A DNA stretch of 64,000 nucleotides from Primulina eburnea. Lineage: Eukaryota; Streptophyta; Magnoliopsida; Lamiales; Gesneriaceae. The stretch lies in the NCBI RefSeq assembly GCF_022965805.1, contig NC_133101.1:49122342-49186341 (forward strand). The letters run 5' to 3'. Below the pieces are notes generated by a model that searched no databases, was not told where the DNA came from, and worked only from the letters and a program-made list of their open reading frames with translations. The position numbers and the translations under genes were made by a program. Positions 43,928 through 57,000 of this stretch are shown one piece after another. Within the stretch, counting starts at the first letter, position 1, and the number at the start of each line of letters is the position of its first letter.

Positions 43928-46467
43928 ATCTCCCTCCGTTAAATTGAATTTCGTCTCCGAAATTCGCTTATCCTCGGTAAACATAAATTTAGACTCTTAA
44001 TTCTAATATTCTAATAATTCATGCTTCCGCTGCGCTACTCTCATAAAATAAGTGTTAACTTTACCTTCTAAATCCTCGTTTGCGAAATTCAACTTATAAC
44101 TACCCATGGTGACCTAGTTTCTATTTTACTATGAACCCGAATTTGACTTATCTCGCAGTTCCTCGTACTAGAGATGTGTACCCAAACTTATTGTACTTTA
44201 CTTTTCTTATACAATATCCATAATGTTCATCAACCTATTACACTATCATTTATGCAAATTAAGAAATCTTAGCACCAAGATTTTACTGATCGACTTATAT
44301 CTTCGGAGATAAACTTAAAAGTTAAACATTATCTCAATCCCATAATGATATTCGCCTAAGATCCTTGAATCAAATCTATCTTATGGCACCAAACTTACAT
44401 AACTTAATTATTTACAAGTGCATCCCAATTATTAAATTGTTGCAAATCTTTAAATTCGAGTAGCGTTAATACATAAAACCTAAATATACACTATCGAACT
44501 TCTACCTAATTAAAAAAATCATTCTAGCACCATTTACATGCTTAAACTATTATCTTCTCAATTGCAATAAAGTTGAGACCTAAGACCCTTGGACTTTCCT
44601 CATTGGAACAAATGTCGCATTCTTACGTATCATTAATGCTTAATTAGTACTAGCGTATAAAACTTAATATGTTATCCCATGTTAGCCTTAGAATAATTTT
44701 AATAAATCAACTTCACCTATAACCTATAGAGTTCTAGAATTCTCATATTAAGGTTTTAGATATCTTACTCGATAAAAACCTTATTATTCGTCCATTGGTA
44801 ACCTATGTTGAACACAACTAATTCTTTTTATTATTATTATTTTTTTCACTCAAAATTTCTGTATGAACACATATTCCATAAACTTAAAATTCAAGCTTAC
44901 ACGACCCAAATAGTATTCGATAACATAACATAATTCCAACACACATATTCACTTATTCTCATAGTTTTTTAATAACTTACCAAAAATTCCTCGAGACGAG
45001 GTGTCTACCTCAATTATTACATGCGTCTATCGAGTAACCTAACTATCAAACATAACCAACTTTCTAGAAAAATTTAAATTCCAACAAAGATATAATTTTA
45101 ACTCTTAAGATCATGATTAAAACTTATGTTACATCAAATCTTAAGTCCTCAAAAATAAGTTAACTTAATGTCTAATCTTGTAACTTGACTAAATGATCAC
45201 TTTACCTTAAATTTTTATCTCTCTAAATTCATAATTTTTTCTTCCACTACCTTGTTCCATTAACACCTAGATTTTCAAGCCTAATATTGAATCATCCTAC
45301 AATGCCCTTGATTGTCATTCCTTATAACATTATAATCAATTGTTTCAAGCTTCTAGGTGTCCCTTCAAACCTAAATCATAAAAAATTCTTTTCGTTAAAA
45401 CCATTCAATTCTCACTTACTGTTAAACTAGTCTTCAGAATTTCTTAAAATTGTAACATAAACTCTTAATTTCCTCAAACATTACCTAATTTGTCCTTAAT
45501 TTTGAAAATTCCACAATTATTCATAAATTCTTGGCGTTCCTAATTCCATTTTATAGGTTTCTCGTACATAAATTTCAAAAAATTTAAGTTTATTAAACTC
45601 AAAATCAATTCCTATAACCTAAAAAAATTATTGATTTAACTCAAGTGTTTCTCAAAAGTTCGAATATAATCCTCAAAATTTCAAAATTTACAATTTGGTC
45701 CTTAAAATTCTCGAAGATTATAATTTTGGCCCTATAACTCCTCGAAATTTGCATTTTTTTTCCATAAAATTTTCGAATAGGACTCATTCAACCTTAGAGT
45801 TGTCAAAACTAAAAATTTAATCCCAAAATTTAGTAAATTCAAAATAGTCCCTTAGAATTTTATTTTTGCACTTAGGTCCTCAAATTATTGGTTAATACAG
45901 TTAGGTGTTTAAAATTCTCAATCCATGCAATTCAATCCTTAGGTCTCACTATGTAGAGCATGCATTCTAAATAAATTCTACGTTTTTATACTTCCAAATA
46001 TTGTCTTAGTTTTCGAATCATTAATCCTTACAAGGAATCCTCAAAAATTAATTCAACTAGCAACCACGAACCATCAGTAATTTTTAAAAATTCTACAAGT
46101 CCCAAAAGCATTTATAATTTTCAAGATTAACTTATGACCCACAAGTAGAACATCAGTACTTACTAACCAAAAATTAATATAGTCAAAATATTTTCAACCT
46201 TTCCTAATGCCCAATAACAAAATTCTTATTCATGTCCAATTTCACCACAAAGCCAGCATGCATGAAAATAATATAATTTCTCATTTCATGTCGTAACATG
46301 CATAAAAAAATTTAAAGCATCTAATCACAAAACATAACGACATATGAACATGTAAACATGCAGGTGATAGCAATAAAAAAACATTTAAATCATAAAAGCT
46401 TACGGACTTGAGGCTTGAAGACTGAGCTGCAGAAGCTGGCGGTGGCACAACCCTATACAGGACCCTT
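43928..46467 (-). other. LARD internal domain (non-coding)
   Basis: About 2.5 kb, strongly AT-rich, with no protein motif in any frame and no frame over 60 codons that stays inside it. Degenerate repeats of AATTTGGTCCTTAAAATT type occupy about 45660-45870. The minus-strand sequence just before the LTR (43975-43928) keeps a chromovirus-like end, GAGACGAAATTC followed by a purine tract. It may serve only in packaging and priming. Confidence 0.75.
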
Positions 46468-46479
46468 GCTCTGATACCA
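46468..46479 (-). other. LARD primer binding site (tRNA-iMet)
   Basis: Minus strand TGGTATCAGAGC, 2 nt after the end of the 5' LTR. Confidence 0.9.
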
Positions 46480-46481
46480 AC

Positions 46482-49400
46482 TCTAACGTCTGCTATTTTA
46501 AAAGTGCGGAAATGTTTTTTTATAAAGCTAAAAGTTCGCATTTTTGAAATAACATTTAAAAATGATCTTAAATATTTGAAAATAAAAAAGCGCAGTTTAA
46601 AATAATCAAACTCATTCAAAATCATACGTAAACATAAACGAGTAAAAATCCTAAATTATCATCGTAAGAAAATGTTCATCTCCTCTCAATTTCATAACTC
46701 ATAATGCGGAAAACATGTGGTCCTCGAGTCATGTCACCGCACCAGGTCTGCCTACTCAGAGTTCGGCACCTCAAGTCTCCTCATCATGAAGCTCACCTGC
46801 ATCACACATGTCTAGTGAGTCTAAAGACTCAACACACCTGCACCGTTAATAGCAAATACATATACATAGCACACAACAGTGAAAAATACCATACTCAAGA
46901 TACCTTTCATGAACTTTAAAAACTTAATATAAACGTGTCGTGTAAAATCATGACTTGTCAAAACAGCTCATCGTTAATCATCATTCATCGTTTATCATTC
47001 ATCGTTCATCGTCCATCGTTCATCATTGGTGACTTCAGTTCATTAGAGGTGACTATCATACATCATTTACAATGGATCCATCATACATAGAACCGTGGTA
47101 CCCGGCAGCTGTCGGACATCAGTGACAGGATCACCCAACCACTGTGCCTAAGCCTTATCATCAACATTTACATATACGTCTTAACCATTTATATATACTT
47201 CGATAGCCACAACTAATTCCCATCATTCAAAACAATATCATTTTCATCACTTATAAAAATCTTGAATAAATGCAATTTTTCTTAAATCCAAGCATGCGAC
47301 GTATATCTTCATAAATTCTTAAAATCATGATCATGATGCTTGAACATTTAAAATATCATAAATTTGTGCTCAGGGCGCTGTCAGAACCAAAATCTCACCC
47401 CGGGTGCAAAATGACTATTTTGCCCCAGGAAACCCAAAAATTATCGTTTCAACCCTAGACGTAAAATTTCACTTAATTTCATTAACTCTAACATGTCCCA
47501 AATAATTATTTAAGCCTACATGAACTTTCCCATATTTTTATTTGGCTTAAACCTCTGACTTTTAAATTAATCTTTTAATATTATCTATTAATGCGTTTTT
47601 AATACCGAATTAAACCAAACCTTAGCATAAAATTCCCAATTCAAAAACTTAGACTTCTAATAATTATTTGAGCTTAAATATAATTTCTCACAATTTTATT
47701 AAGCTTAAATCTAGGCGTCTCAATTAATCTTTTAATTAACGTTTTGTGAGGTGACTAAATCCAGGTTAAATCCAAAACTCATTATTTTGATCTGAAGCTT
47801 ACTAAACTCTAAAAAATATCCCAAAACATATTTATAGCATTCCTAGACGTAAAATCGAGCTCATTTCATAACTTAACCAAATTGTTTTAAAACTTGGACA
47901 TGGGTCCCTGTTTTAATCTGAATCGAACCGAAACTTCCCCAAATTTTACCAAACTTAAAACAAGACTTAACAACACCATACCAGACTTAAATCCACTCAA
48001 TTAGAACCCATTAGCACCCTTAAAATCTCGCTGGTAAGCTGCTGGATTTTCAGAACATACACAACTCAAACTCTAGTTCATGTACCTCCCTTAGTTTCGT
48101 TCCTAGCCTTCACCCAACGGCCCAGCCCTTAACCAATCACACCTAGACCACCCTAGGCTCCCACTGGACCTGCTGAACCCACGGCTGCACCTCCATTCAA
48201 GCCGCAGCCACCTAAAACTCGCTATTCTCCCCAAACGTCCAAACCAAAGCCAAACTTCTACCATTTCGATCCACAACGCCTTGGATGGTTCCAGCAAGAT
48301 CCGAGCCCTTCCAAGCCTCGCATCAGACCCACCAGGGTCTGATCTAATGCTCGTCTAAGCCCCTGCTCAGCTGGTTGCACCCAGCAGGATAGAACCCCGA
48401 AGATCGAGCCAACCTATTGAAACCTTACTCTTGGTCTCTCACCCTACACGATCTGCCCAATGTTTTAAAATCCAATAAAATTCCATGACACCCTTTTTCA
48501 CCCCTTAACAACTGACAGCAGCAGCCCCTTGCACAGAAACCAGGAAAACGTGAGAGTTGGACAAGAAAACACCATAATCCCATGGAAACCAAGAAAATTC
48601 TCATGTACAAGGCTAGATCTCGTTTTTCATGCACAAATATAATCACCAACATAATAAACGTGTATGATGTAGAAAAAACAAGTACAAAGCGTGCCTTTGA
48701 TGTTAAGAAGCTCAAAATCTTGAGGAGACGCGCGTCGAGGAGATGACGGAGAAGCGGGGAAGGAGCTTGCGTGAGAGGAAATGGAGATGGCCGATGAATT
48801 TCTATTTGAAATAAAATGGTAGCCGAAGCCTTTGCTAGAGAAATAATGTTGAAAAGGAGAGAGAAAGGTGGTGGGGAAAAGGAGTGTCGGTTGATGGTAA
48901 ATTAAATGATGTAGGTAGTCATTAATTAATTATTAATCAAATAGCTAATGGTCCCTAAATGGTTTAATTAAAAGCTTAAAAAAAGTTTTAAGCCCAAAAA
49001 ACTTAAAAATAGGCTCATTAAATCCAAACACGCTCCCGAAAAATATTTCGTGTTGGAATGATTTTGAAAATATCAGCCGAACCCTCAAAAATTTCCACGA
49101 TTCGCTAAAATTTGTGCACCGTAAAAATTAAAATATTGCGGCTAAATTTACTCAATAAATCCCAATTCTTGAAAAATACCTTTAAAACATCTTAAATTAA
49201 TATTAAAAACAAATCATGTAATTAAAATAATTTTTCTGAAAATTCTCCGGTCTCCGTTCCTCGTTCGAGTGAAAAATGAAACTTAAAAATCTTTAATGAA
49301 TGAACCTTTAAAACTTCATGAATTAAATTCTACCATGCATGAAATATGCATAAAATGCATAAAAATATTTAAACACAAATTAATGAAATAAAAATGCATT

Positions 49401-49494
49401 TAAAACTTTAAAACAATTTAATAAAATACCAAAGAAATTTAATAACTTGCATGCATATGGTTTACGCGGACTTTTCGATTTTCGGAACATTATA
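46482..49494 (-). repeat. LARD 5' LTR (complete, 3.0 kb)
   Basis: 3013 bp matching both parts of the other LTR; plus-strand bounds TCTAACGTCTGC and GGAACATTATA. The end TATA differs from TACA in the other LTR by a C-to-T change. It includes the shorter minisatellite at 46969-47028. Confidence 0.9.
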
Positions 49495-49499
49495 TCAAA

Positions 49500-51090
49500 C
49501 ATGCCTACTCCCACTAGCTTGTTCATCCTTCTTAGGGAAATATGTCCTAATCGAGCATGCCATAATTGTATCGAATTTATAGTATCTTGTTTTCGTTTGT
49601 TTGTTGTTGTTATTGCTTGGACATTGTTTAGTGGAATATCTTCAATTTTAAGTTATAGAGATCGTTTCAAGTTCTCCATTACCAATTAAACATTCATTCT
49701 TGTAAATTTTAACAACACTTTTGCTAAATAAACAAGAATATCCATTTTATCAAGCATAGAAATGGAAACAATTTTTTTAACCAAATCTGGTACAAACAAA
49801 ACATCTCTTAAAATTAACTTAAAATCATTATTCAAAAGCAAGTAAACATCTCCAATAGCCTTGGCAGCAACTCTTGCCCCATTACGCATCCTCAAGAAGG
49901 TCTCACCTTCCCTTAGCTCTCCTACTTCTTCCCATCACCTGCAAATCATTACAGAGATGTGAGCCACAGCCGATATCCAATACCCAAGAAGTAGAGTTAA
50001 TTGAAATGTTTACTTCAATATAGAACATACCATTTTCAGAACTTTTCTGGGCAAGATATTCTCTGCAGTTACGCCTCCAATCTCCAGGCTTCTTGCCGTG
50101 ATTACATATGTCAACAGTATTGTCAGCTTTAACTAGTGTAACTGCCGCAGCGAGACTCGGAGCTTGCCTCTTCAAGGGCACGTTCTTCTTGGGACGTTGG
50201 AAAGAACGCTTCTTTTCCTTCCCAAGTGGACCAGTCTTCATACCAGATGAAGAGCCCACATAAATAACCGGCTTCTTTTTCATTGATGGTGGCTTCAAAC
50301 GTAACAAGCATATTCACCAACTCCTCAAGGGTAGGCTCTAGCTTGTTCATGTTGAAATTCACCACAAAAGGATCAAATGAGCTAGGCAGCGACATGAGCA
50401 AGACGTAAGTGGTCAACTCCGAAGGCAACGTAAGATCCATGCAAACGAGCTTATCCACGAGCCCAATCAACTTTAGGCCAAGCTCATGGACCGAGGCCCC
50501 ATCTCACATGCGCAAAGTGATCAGCTCTGTGACGGTAGCATGCCTAAGAGTTCGTGTTTGCTCACCAAAGAGCTCCTTGAGATGCAAATGAATGCCAGCG
50601 CCACTCTTTGCATCCTCAAAACGCCTCTGCAGCTCATCATTCATAGAAGCCTGAATATAATACTTAGCTCGCAAGTCATGGTCACACTAATCCTTGTAAG
50701 TCTGCAATTCCTCATGAGTGCAGCTATTCGGTGTCTCAACAAGGGGCGATTCAGTAAGTTTATATGCTATATTTCCGAATTCAAGATGATTTTTAGGTTT
50801 CTTAGCCAATTGAGGTAATTAGGTCCGGTTAATACGTGTTTGTCGAGTATTGAAGATAGCGGATTGCGAATCGAAGACATTGTCAAAATTTTTACTGAAA
50901 AGTAAAACAGATAAATGTTAATGACTATTTTAAAATATTTAGTAAGATATAAAGTATGGTTTTTTACTTCATAAATTTTATGATTTTTCACTTCATAAAT
51001 TGTCGCTCCCACTGTTTTGACATTTTTCACTACCCTATAGTGAAAACGGGAAACTCCTTTCCTCAGTAGGTACGTAAGGTCCAATTAGCA
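49500..51090 (-). pseudogene. Copia Gag and protease / pre-integrase, copy 1
   Basis: On the minus strand Gag starts near 50880 with SSIRNPLSSILDKHVLTG followed by PNYLNWLRNLKIILNSE. It continues with the UBN2-type middle (LPSSFDPFVVNFNMNKLEPT, 50470-50129) and a damaged zinc knuckle (CNHGKKPGDWRRNC, near 50080) in which the His spacing is lost. The protease then has SWVLDIGCGSHLCNDL, where the active-site DTG/DSG reads DIG, and the pre-integrase part has DVLFVPDLVKKIVSISMLDK. Frames shift several times. The LARD inserted at its integrase-side end. Confidence 0.8.
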
Positions 51091-52567
51091 AATTATGATC
51101 CCGAATAATATCAGTCAATCATAATTCCTAAAAGGTAGTTTCCAATTGCATCTCTATGCAACCCTTCACGTAAACTTTTGTCTCACGTTTGATTAAGACC
51201 CAATAATATGATGTCGTTCATCTTTACGTTTCAAGCCTTACCCATCGATGTTGAACCTTAATGGACGGTCATCATGAGTTCCCTAATTAATATGAGCATA
51301 AATAATGGGAGTTCCACGTAGTTCACATCACCCTAGTCAATGGATATCACAGCTTTCTGGTGTCTAGGGCCCCCCCAATAATATGAGCCGAGCCCCGAAC
51401 ACGGGTAGCGTTCATCATGCACCCATTGTCGATGGAAGACATGAAAAATTATAAACACCTTTATAATTCCCCTTTTCGCGCTTGATATTAATTTTGAATC
51501 TTATTCAAAATGAGGGTTTATAATTTTGAAAGGTCTCATCATTAATTTTGTTTAAAAGCTTGCCATGTTTGATCGTATGTTTAGTCGAATTCATGCAACT
51601 TTGTTATTATCATAATAATAACGCACATACTCATTATTTATAACAAATCATGCATATATTATAAACAGTAAACAAAACAAGGATGATCAATTGCCCCAAT
51701 ACTAATGGCTCGTGTAAGCTAAGCACGGGCCTAGGTCCAATCCTAGGAAAATGGATGGGATGCAAATGCAAATTTTACATAATCCTTCAATATTTACATG
51801 TCTTCAATCTTCATAATCATCAAGGCCACCATCTTCCAATCTTGATCTTCCACTATACTAATATTTACAAATAAATATCCATGGCAAATAGGGATACATC
51901 TCATGGGGTGGAAACGGGTCATAAACCAAGCTCACTTTATAAATTGATAATTATTACAATCATTCAACACAAAATATCCTAGCATACAACTAGCAAATTA
52001 GGCTTGGGCTTTTGATCATCCTTCATTCACAATATCAGATATCATACACCATCAATTAATTATCACAATAATCAATTGATCCAATATTATATATCTTGAT
52101 CTAATCACTAACCGCCACGATTATAAACTAAATTAACAAAGTATACAAACTCCTTTGTCTACTTTCTAATTAATTTATTTATAACTGAATTTCTTGTAAA
52201 TCACCATTTACTATAAATAATTAAAGTCCAACTTCAATTATTTATTTTATGAGAAAATTTCACAAAATATGTCAACCATCCATATGGCCCAACAACTCAA
52301 GGCCTATGACACTTTGATTTTTAAAAACACTTTTGGAAACCCTAGTGCGTCGCCGGATTTCGGCCAACATACAATTTTTTTTTATTTTCAAAGGGGGCTG
52401 TTCGAGCAACCCCTCGGGCATCCCAAGCTGCTCGAAATGGGCAGAAAAATGCTGCCCAAAGCCGCACCAAAAACCGGCCTATGATTTGTTGATTTGATTG
52501 TCTCATGCAGTTAGAAATTGACCTCAATATAATATCATATATATGCTAAACAAAATAGTGGCCATAG
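51091..52567 (-). other. Untranslated leader of copia copy 1
   Basis: About 1.5 kb between Gag and PBS without a gene. It shares with copy 2 (57130-58121) the block GATCCCGAATAATATC...GTCAATCATAA and several units around AATAATATGAGC near 51205, 51277 and 51387, which look like degenerate direct repeats. Short ORFs in it show no domains. Confidence 0.65.
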
Positions 52568-52580
52568 CTCATGATACCAC
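52568..52580 (-). other. Primer binding site of copia copy 1
   Basis: Minus strand GTGGTATCATGAG, a tRNA-Met type site related to TGGTATCAGAGC, beginning 1 nt after the 5' LTR. Confidence 0.7.
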
Positions 52581-52581
52581 T

Positions 52582-54600
52582 TGAAAGGAGATCGTTGTGC
52601 TTTCTTGCGCAACGGAAGTTTCAAAAATATTTTTCATACAAGAAATCGAGCGCCCCAAACACTATATTGTGTAGCAAATACAATAAAACACAAAATGTCA
52701 TATATAGGATGTTTTAAAGATATACATTTCAATCTTATAATATGATAATGGCTCCAACTTAGTTGTCAAACAACTAAACTCTTTAATGGCAAGACAAATC
52801 TTCGAGCTTCCAAGAGCACACCTTGCCACAAATTAAGCCCACCACCAAGAAGAAGATCCCCTCTAATTTTGAACTAGGAAAATTAGAGGATTTTTCTTTG
52901 AGAAGAGAATGTTTTTCTTCAACGATTGAAGAACAAAATTGATGGGAAAATCACTCTAAAATTTCGGCCATATGAGTTGGGGAGGAGAGAAGGATGGCTT
53001 TTCTTGGTGCTTGAAAAAGTTAAAAGTGAGAATGTGCATGCTATGCATTGGATGTTGAAAAAGTAGCTTCCAACCTTTCACCTCCCATGCATGCAATTCT
53101 ATTTGGGCTTGTAACAATTACAAAGCCCATGGACTTATTATTTAAATTGCCATACTTAATTTTTCTCAAACCCACTAGTTGAATAATTATTTCTAATTGG
53201 GCTCTACAAGGGCCAATGTTGTTTAATTAATTCAACACTTGAATTAATATAATTATTTGGATTCTACTAGGTCCACTAGTTTTTAATTAATTCAACACTT
53301 ACATTAATTTAATTTCGTTCATAATACTATTTATGAAAATCATAATTTTTTCAAATACATTATTTGCTTGGCCAACTTTTAATTTAGGAACACTTCCTCA
53401 AATTAAAAGTTACGTTCCCCTTATATAAGTCATACTTCTAATTTTTCATTGCGCTTATAAACTCCTTTATAAGTCATTCGACACATTGAACTATTTTTAC
53501 TTCTCAACAGGATCTAGAAAGTTAGCACTTGTGCGCTTTCAATGGTTCATTTATACAACTAGCCGTGGGTTCACATCTCCGTGTGATTTGGGACTAAACA
53601 TGTCCTCATATGAGCATACCCCAATTGCTCCATTCTTAATTATGAACTCCTTGATAGTAAGAATGTCAGAACTCAAGTCTGATAGAACCCAACCAATCAT
53701 ATTAAACGCCTAGCAGCATTGCTTACATGATTCCCTAGGTATCAAATGATAGTTCTTGCAAGAACCATTCTATTATGGTAGGCTACTAGTACGGTCCCTT
53801 CAACTCATATATCCCGACCGATTCGACAACTATTGGTATATCGAGAGCTGTCAAAGAATCGATAATATGTGCCATGTCATAGTTGCATCGATGGTGTAAT
53901 CTAAAAAACCAATTTCTTAATCACCACCATACTTTAATCAGATATTTCAAACTACATACACATAGGATATTCATACCCGAAGGTAAGCGATGAATCCCAG
54001 ACTACAATGTATCGACTCCTATATGTTACGACAAAACACCCAACGTTGCCACATGATGACCCCATATGAGACGGTAAACAAGTCAAAGTGCAATGCTAGC
54101 ATATAGAGTCTAAATGTTGACCCGGGTCATAAGGACTAATGGTGTACAACTATAAACTAGGACGTTTTCACTCGATAAGTGAGAACCACTTGGAAAGTCC
54201 TTTATGAAGGGTTGTTCAGTGCACTCTACAAGGAGCACCTATTTGAATGTTCGGACATCACAATGTCCCTTACCAATGAAACATGGTACTCACATCGTAC
54301 AGACTAGTCTCGAACTCGAGCGGCCTATATCCTTCTTAGAGGCGGCTGAATTTACTAGGAAGTGTTTAGAATATACAATATTGCAAATATGAGTTTCATG
54401 ATACTCATCATATGAGCATCTCATATTCTTTCTACTATTTGTATATTCAAGGACCTTATCTATACAACTAGCATGTGTATACAGATAAAGATGTGTCAAA
54501 ACAATACTTTCAAAAATTATTAAAATAAAGATTGTTTATGCATAGAGTTTGAACATGAACCCTTGGCCGACACTTGGCTCGACGGGCACCTACTCTAACA
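52582..54600 (-). repeat. 5' LTR of copia copy 1
   Basis: 2019 bp with plus-strand bounds TGAAAGGAGATC and CTACTCTAACA, i.e. TGTTAGAGTAGG...CCTTTCA on the minus strand. It directly abuts RT sequence of copy 2 at 54601. No matching 3' LTR is in the window. No genes are seen inside. Confidence 0.8.
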
Positions 54601-55450
54601 AGGATGTCATGAACATAAAGTACTAGGAATGTCACTACACTCCCACTAACCTTCTTGTATGCACAAGGTTCCTCAGGATTTTTGACAAAATCAAACTCTT
54701 TGATAGTGTTGTCAAATCTAATGGTTCCAGCTCCTTGATTCCTGTTTGAATCTATAAATGGATTTCTGAAGTCTACATACTTTAAGCTCACTTTCTACTG
54801 ATGTGAATCCTTCAGGTTGAGACAAGTAAATCTTTTCCTTAATATCACAATTAAGGAACATTGTCTTCACATCCATCTGCAATATTTCATAGTCATATCA
54901 TGCTGTTATGGCTAGCAGTATCCTAATGAACTTGAACATTGTGACTGGAGAAAAGTCTTCATCATACTCAATACCTTGTCTTTGAGTATATCATTTTTCT
55001 ACCAGTCTAGCTTTGAAGGTCACCACCTTCCCATCCGCTCCAAGTTTCCTCTTGTAAATCCATTTGCATCCCATGGGAACAATTCCCTCAGGTGGATATA
55101 CTAAGGACCATACTTGGTTCGAATACATAGATTTCGTATTGGACGACATGGCCTCAAGCCATTTAGATGAATAAACATCAAACAATGCTTCCTCGAAATT
55201 TCTTGGATCGCATCCAGGAATGGGCTCACCTTGGCCCCCTTCAAGAAGCAGGATCAACCATGTAGGCGGACTTTAGATCTTTTCGGATCTCCTAGGAGCT
55301 TGTGTTTCTTTGATTGGCTGTTGGGGTGTATGTTATAATAATTGTGTAGTGGGTGGTTGTCAAATCTAATCGAGTTCTATCATCCTGCATTTTCTATCTA
55401 ATAGAAAATCCTTCTCCAAGAAGGTGGCATTCCCTGAAACAAACACCTTT
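54601..55450 (-). pseudogene. Copia reverse transcriptase, copy 2
   Basis: The minus-strand frame 55257-54991 has WLEAMSSNTKSMYSNQVWSL, GCKWIYKRKLGADGKV and TFKARLVEK. Further on, 54791-54601 has SGSVVTFLVLYVHDILV, the catalytic region. The usual YVDD reads YVHD, with Asp to His at an essential metal-binding position. Copy 1 inserted directly after this motif, so later residues in that frame come from the LTR of copy 1. Confidence 0.85.
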
Positions 55451-56400
55451 GTTTTCACTAGGATAATAGAAATATTATCCAATAGAGTTCTTTGAATATC
55501 CCTCAAACTAGCACAAATTGGTTCTACTATCCAATTTGTCTCCAACTGTCTGCTTCAAGTAAGCAAGGCATCCTCATATTCTTAGGTAAGAATATTTGGG
55601 CGTCTTTCCCATCTATATCGCATATAGAGTTTTATCAACTGCCTTTGTATGGACTGGATTCAACAACCTTGCCGCTATTTCAAGCGCATATCCCCAAAGG
55701 GATGGCGGCAAGTCAGTGAATCCCATCATTGATCGTATCGTGTCCATCAATGTCCGATTACGATGTTCTAACACACCATTCAACTAGGGTGTGGCAGGCG
55801 GAGTTCACTGTGAGAGAATCTCATTCTCTTTAAGGCTCTTGAAACTTATTACTCAAGTATTCTCCACCTCGATCTAATCGTAGTTTTTAATACTCTTTCC
55901 TACCTATTTCTGTACTTCTGCTCTAAATTCTTTGAACTTTTCAAAGGCTTCAGACTTGTATTTCATTAAATACACATACCCAAACCTCGAATGGTCATCG
56001 GTAGAGGTGATGAAGTAAGAATGGCCAAATCTCGTGCTAACACTTAGCGGGCCCCACACATCTATATTGATCAAATCCAATAGATCATGTGCACGTTCCA
56101 CTTTCCCTAGAAAAGGGACCTTGGTCATTTTTTATTTCATATAGGACTCACATGTCCTTAGAGAGCTTATGTCTGACAAGCCAAACGTACCCTCTCCCAC
56201 TAGCTTGTGCATCCTTCTTTGGAAATATGTCATAGCCTAACGTGTCACATATGCGTTTGGTTTAGACTATCTTGTTTTCTTTGGGTTTCTTGTTGTTGAA
56301 ATCGTGTTTAATTGGACATTCACTTATCATTGCCAAAACATTTATGACCCAGATAATTTCTCATGGCCAGGCTTCTTGCTGTGAAACATACATGTTCTAA
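55451..56400 (-). pseudogene. Copia integrase, copy 2
   Basis: The frame 56128-55904 encodes KVERAHDLLDLINIDVWGPL with the first catalytic Asp and SYFITSTDDHSRFGYVYLMK. The later core is in broken frames around 55850-55600 and is mirrored on the plus strand by a spurious ORF. It collates base by base with copy 1 across both of its insertions, which is how those insertion points were defined. Confidence 0.82.
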
Positions 56401-57000
56401 ATTATTTGGTCTTCTGGGCCCTTTAAGTGTCTTTTGGAGCTTGCTTCTTATTGGGTTTGTTTTCGTGTAAGGGGCAGTACATTTCTTTCACATACCTTGT
56501 GGGCTATTTTTCGTCCCTGACGAGAGACCCACTATAAAAACAACATTTCTCTGCTTTATGGTGGTTTCATAATTCATGAGTAGTTTGACTAGCTCTTCAA
56601 GGCTATCATTTATCTTATTCAAATTAAAATTCACCACAAAACCCGTCAAATGAGAAAAGAGTGACAACAATTGACGTCATGTAGTAACTTGGGAATCATC
56701 TATTGTGCGAGTTTCATGCACTATGCAACTCTTGCATGTGTATTCGAATGTCAACAGCATTCAACATTTCCTCAAACTATCTCCACAGTTCATTTGACAT
56801 AGAAGTGAGTATATTACACTTTTGCTTGCATACTATGGTCCCACCATCTTGCATGATTTGTCAGTTCAGCAAGAATGACATTATTTTGTATGATATTTTT
56901 CCCGAATTTAGAACAATTTTCCCAGCCAATCTTGAAAATTAGTGTTTGTTTAGCTTGTTTTAATAATTGAAATGGATTACATGATGAAATCATAAATATA
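56401..57000 (-). pseudogene. Copia Gag remnants, copy 2
   Basis: A minus-strand frame (56670-56488) holds HLTGFVVNFNLNKINDSLEE, which matches the Gag middle of copy 1 (FVVNFNMNKLEPTLEELVN). The rest is frameshifted, and no zinc knuckle is readable. Confidence 0.75.

Larger units (their letters stand above)
31526..49494 (-). mobile_element. Large non-coding LTR element (LARD), minus strand
   Basis: Two LTRs of about 3.0 kb flank a 2.5-kb internal region without coding capacity. The element is flanked by TCAAA (31521-31525 and 49495-49499), a perfect 5-bp target duplication. A tRNA-iMet PBS lies at 46479-46468 and a polypurine tract at about 43941-43928, both on the minus strand. The sequence before the tract (GAGACGAAATTC...GGAGGGAG) resembles the 3' end of chromovirus internal regions. 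The TTAGACTCACTAG motif in the LTRs links it to Tekay-like LTRs. It would need proteins from an autonomous relative. LTR ends read TGTAAT/TATAAT at the 5' side and GTTAGA at the 3' side, not the usual CA. Confidence 0.87.
26951..54600 (-). mobile_element. Minus-strand Ty1/copia element, copy 1, in three pieces
   Basis: Reading on the minus strand: 5' LTR (54600-52582), PBS, leader, gag (about 51090-49900), protease/pre-integrase, then the LARD insertion (49494-31526), integrase (31520-30782), a solo LTR insertion (30776-27955), integrase end and RT (27954-26951). RNase H and the 3' LTR are absent; the pol sequence stops at 26951 against an LTR fragment. The pieces collate with copy 2 (54601-58121), which supplies uninterrupted sequence across both insertion points. 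Its 5' LTR abuts the RT of copy 2, so copy 1 inserted into copy 2. All frames are decayed. Confidence 0.85.
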
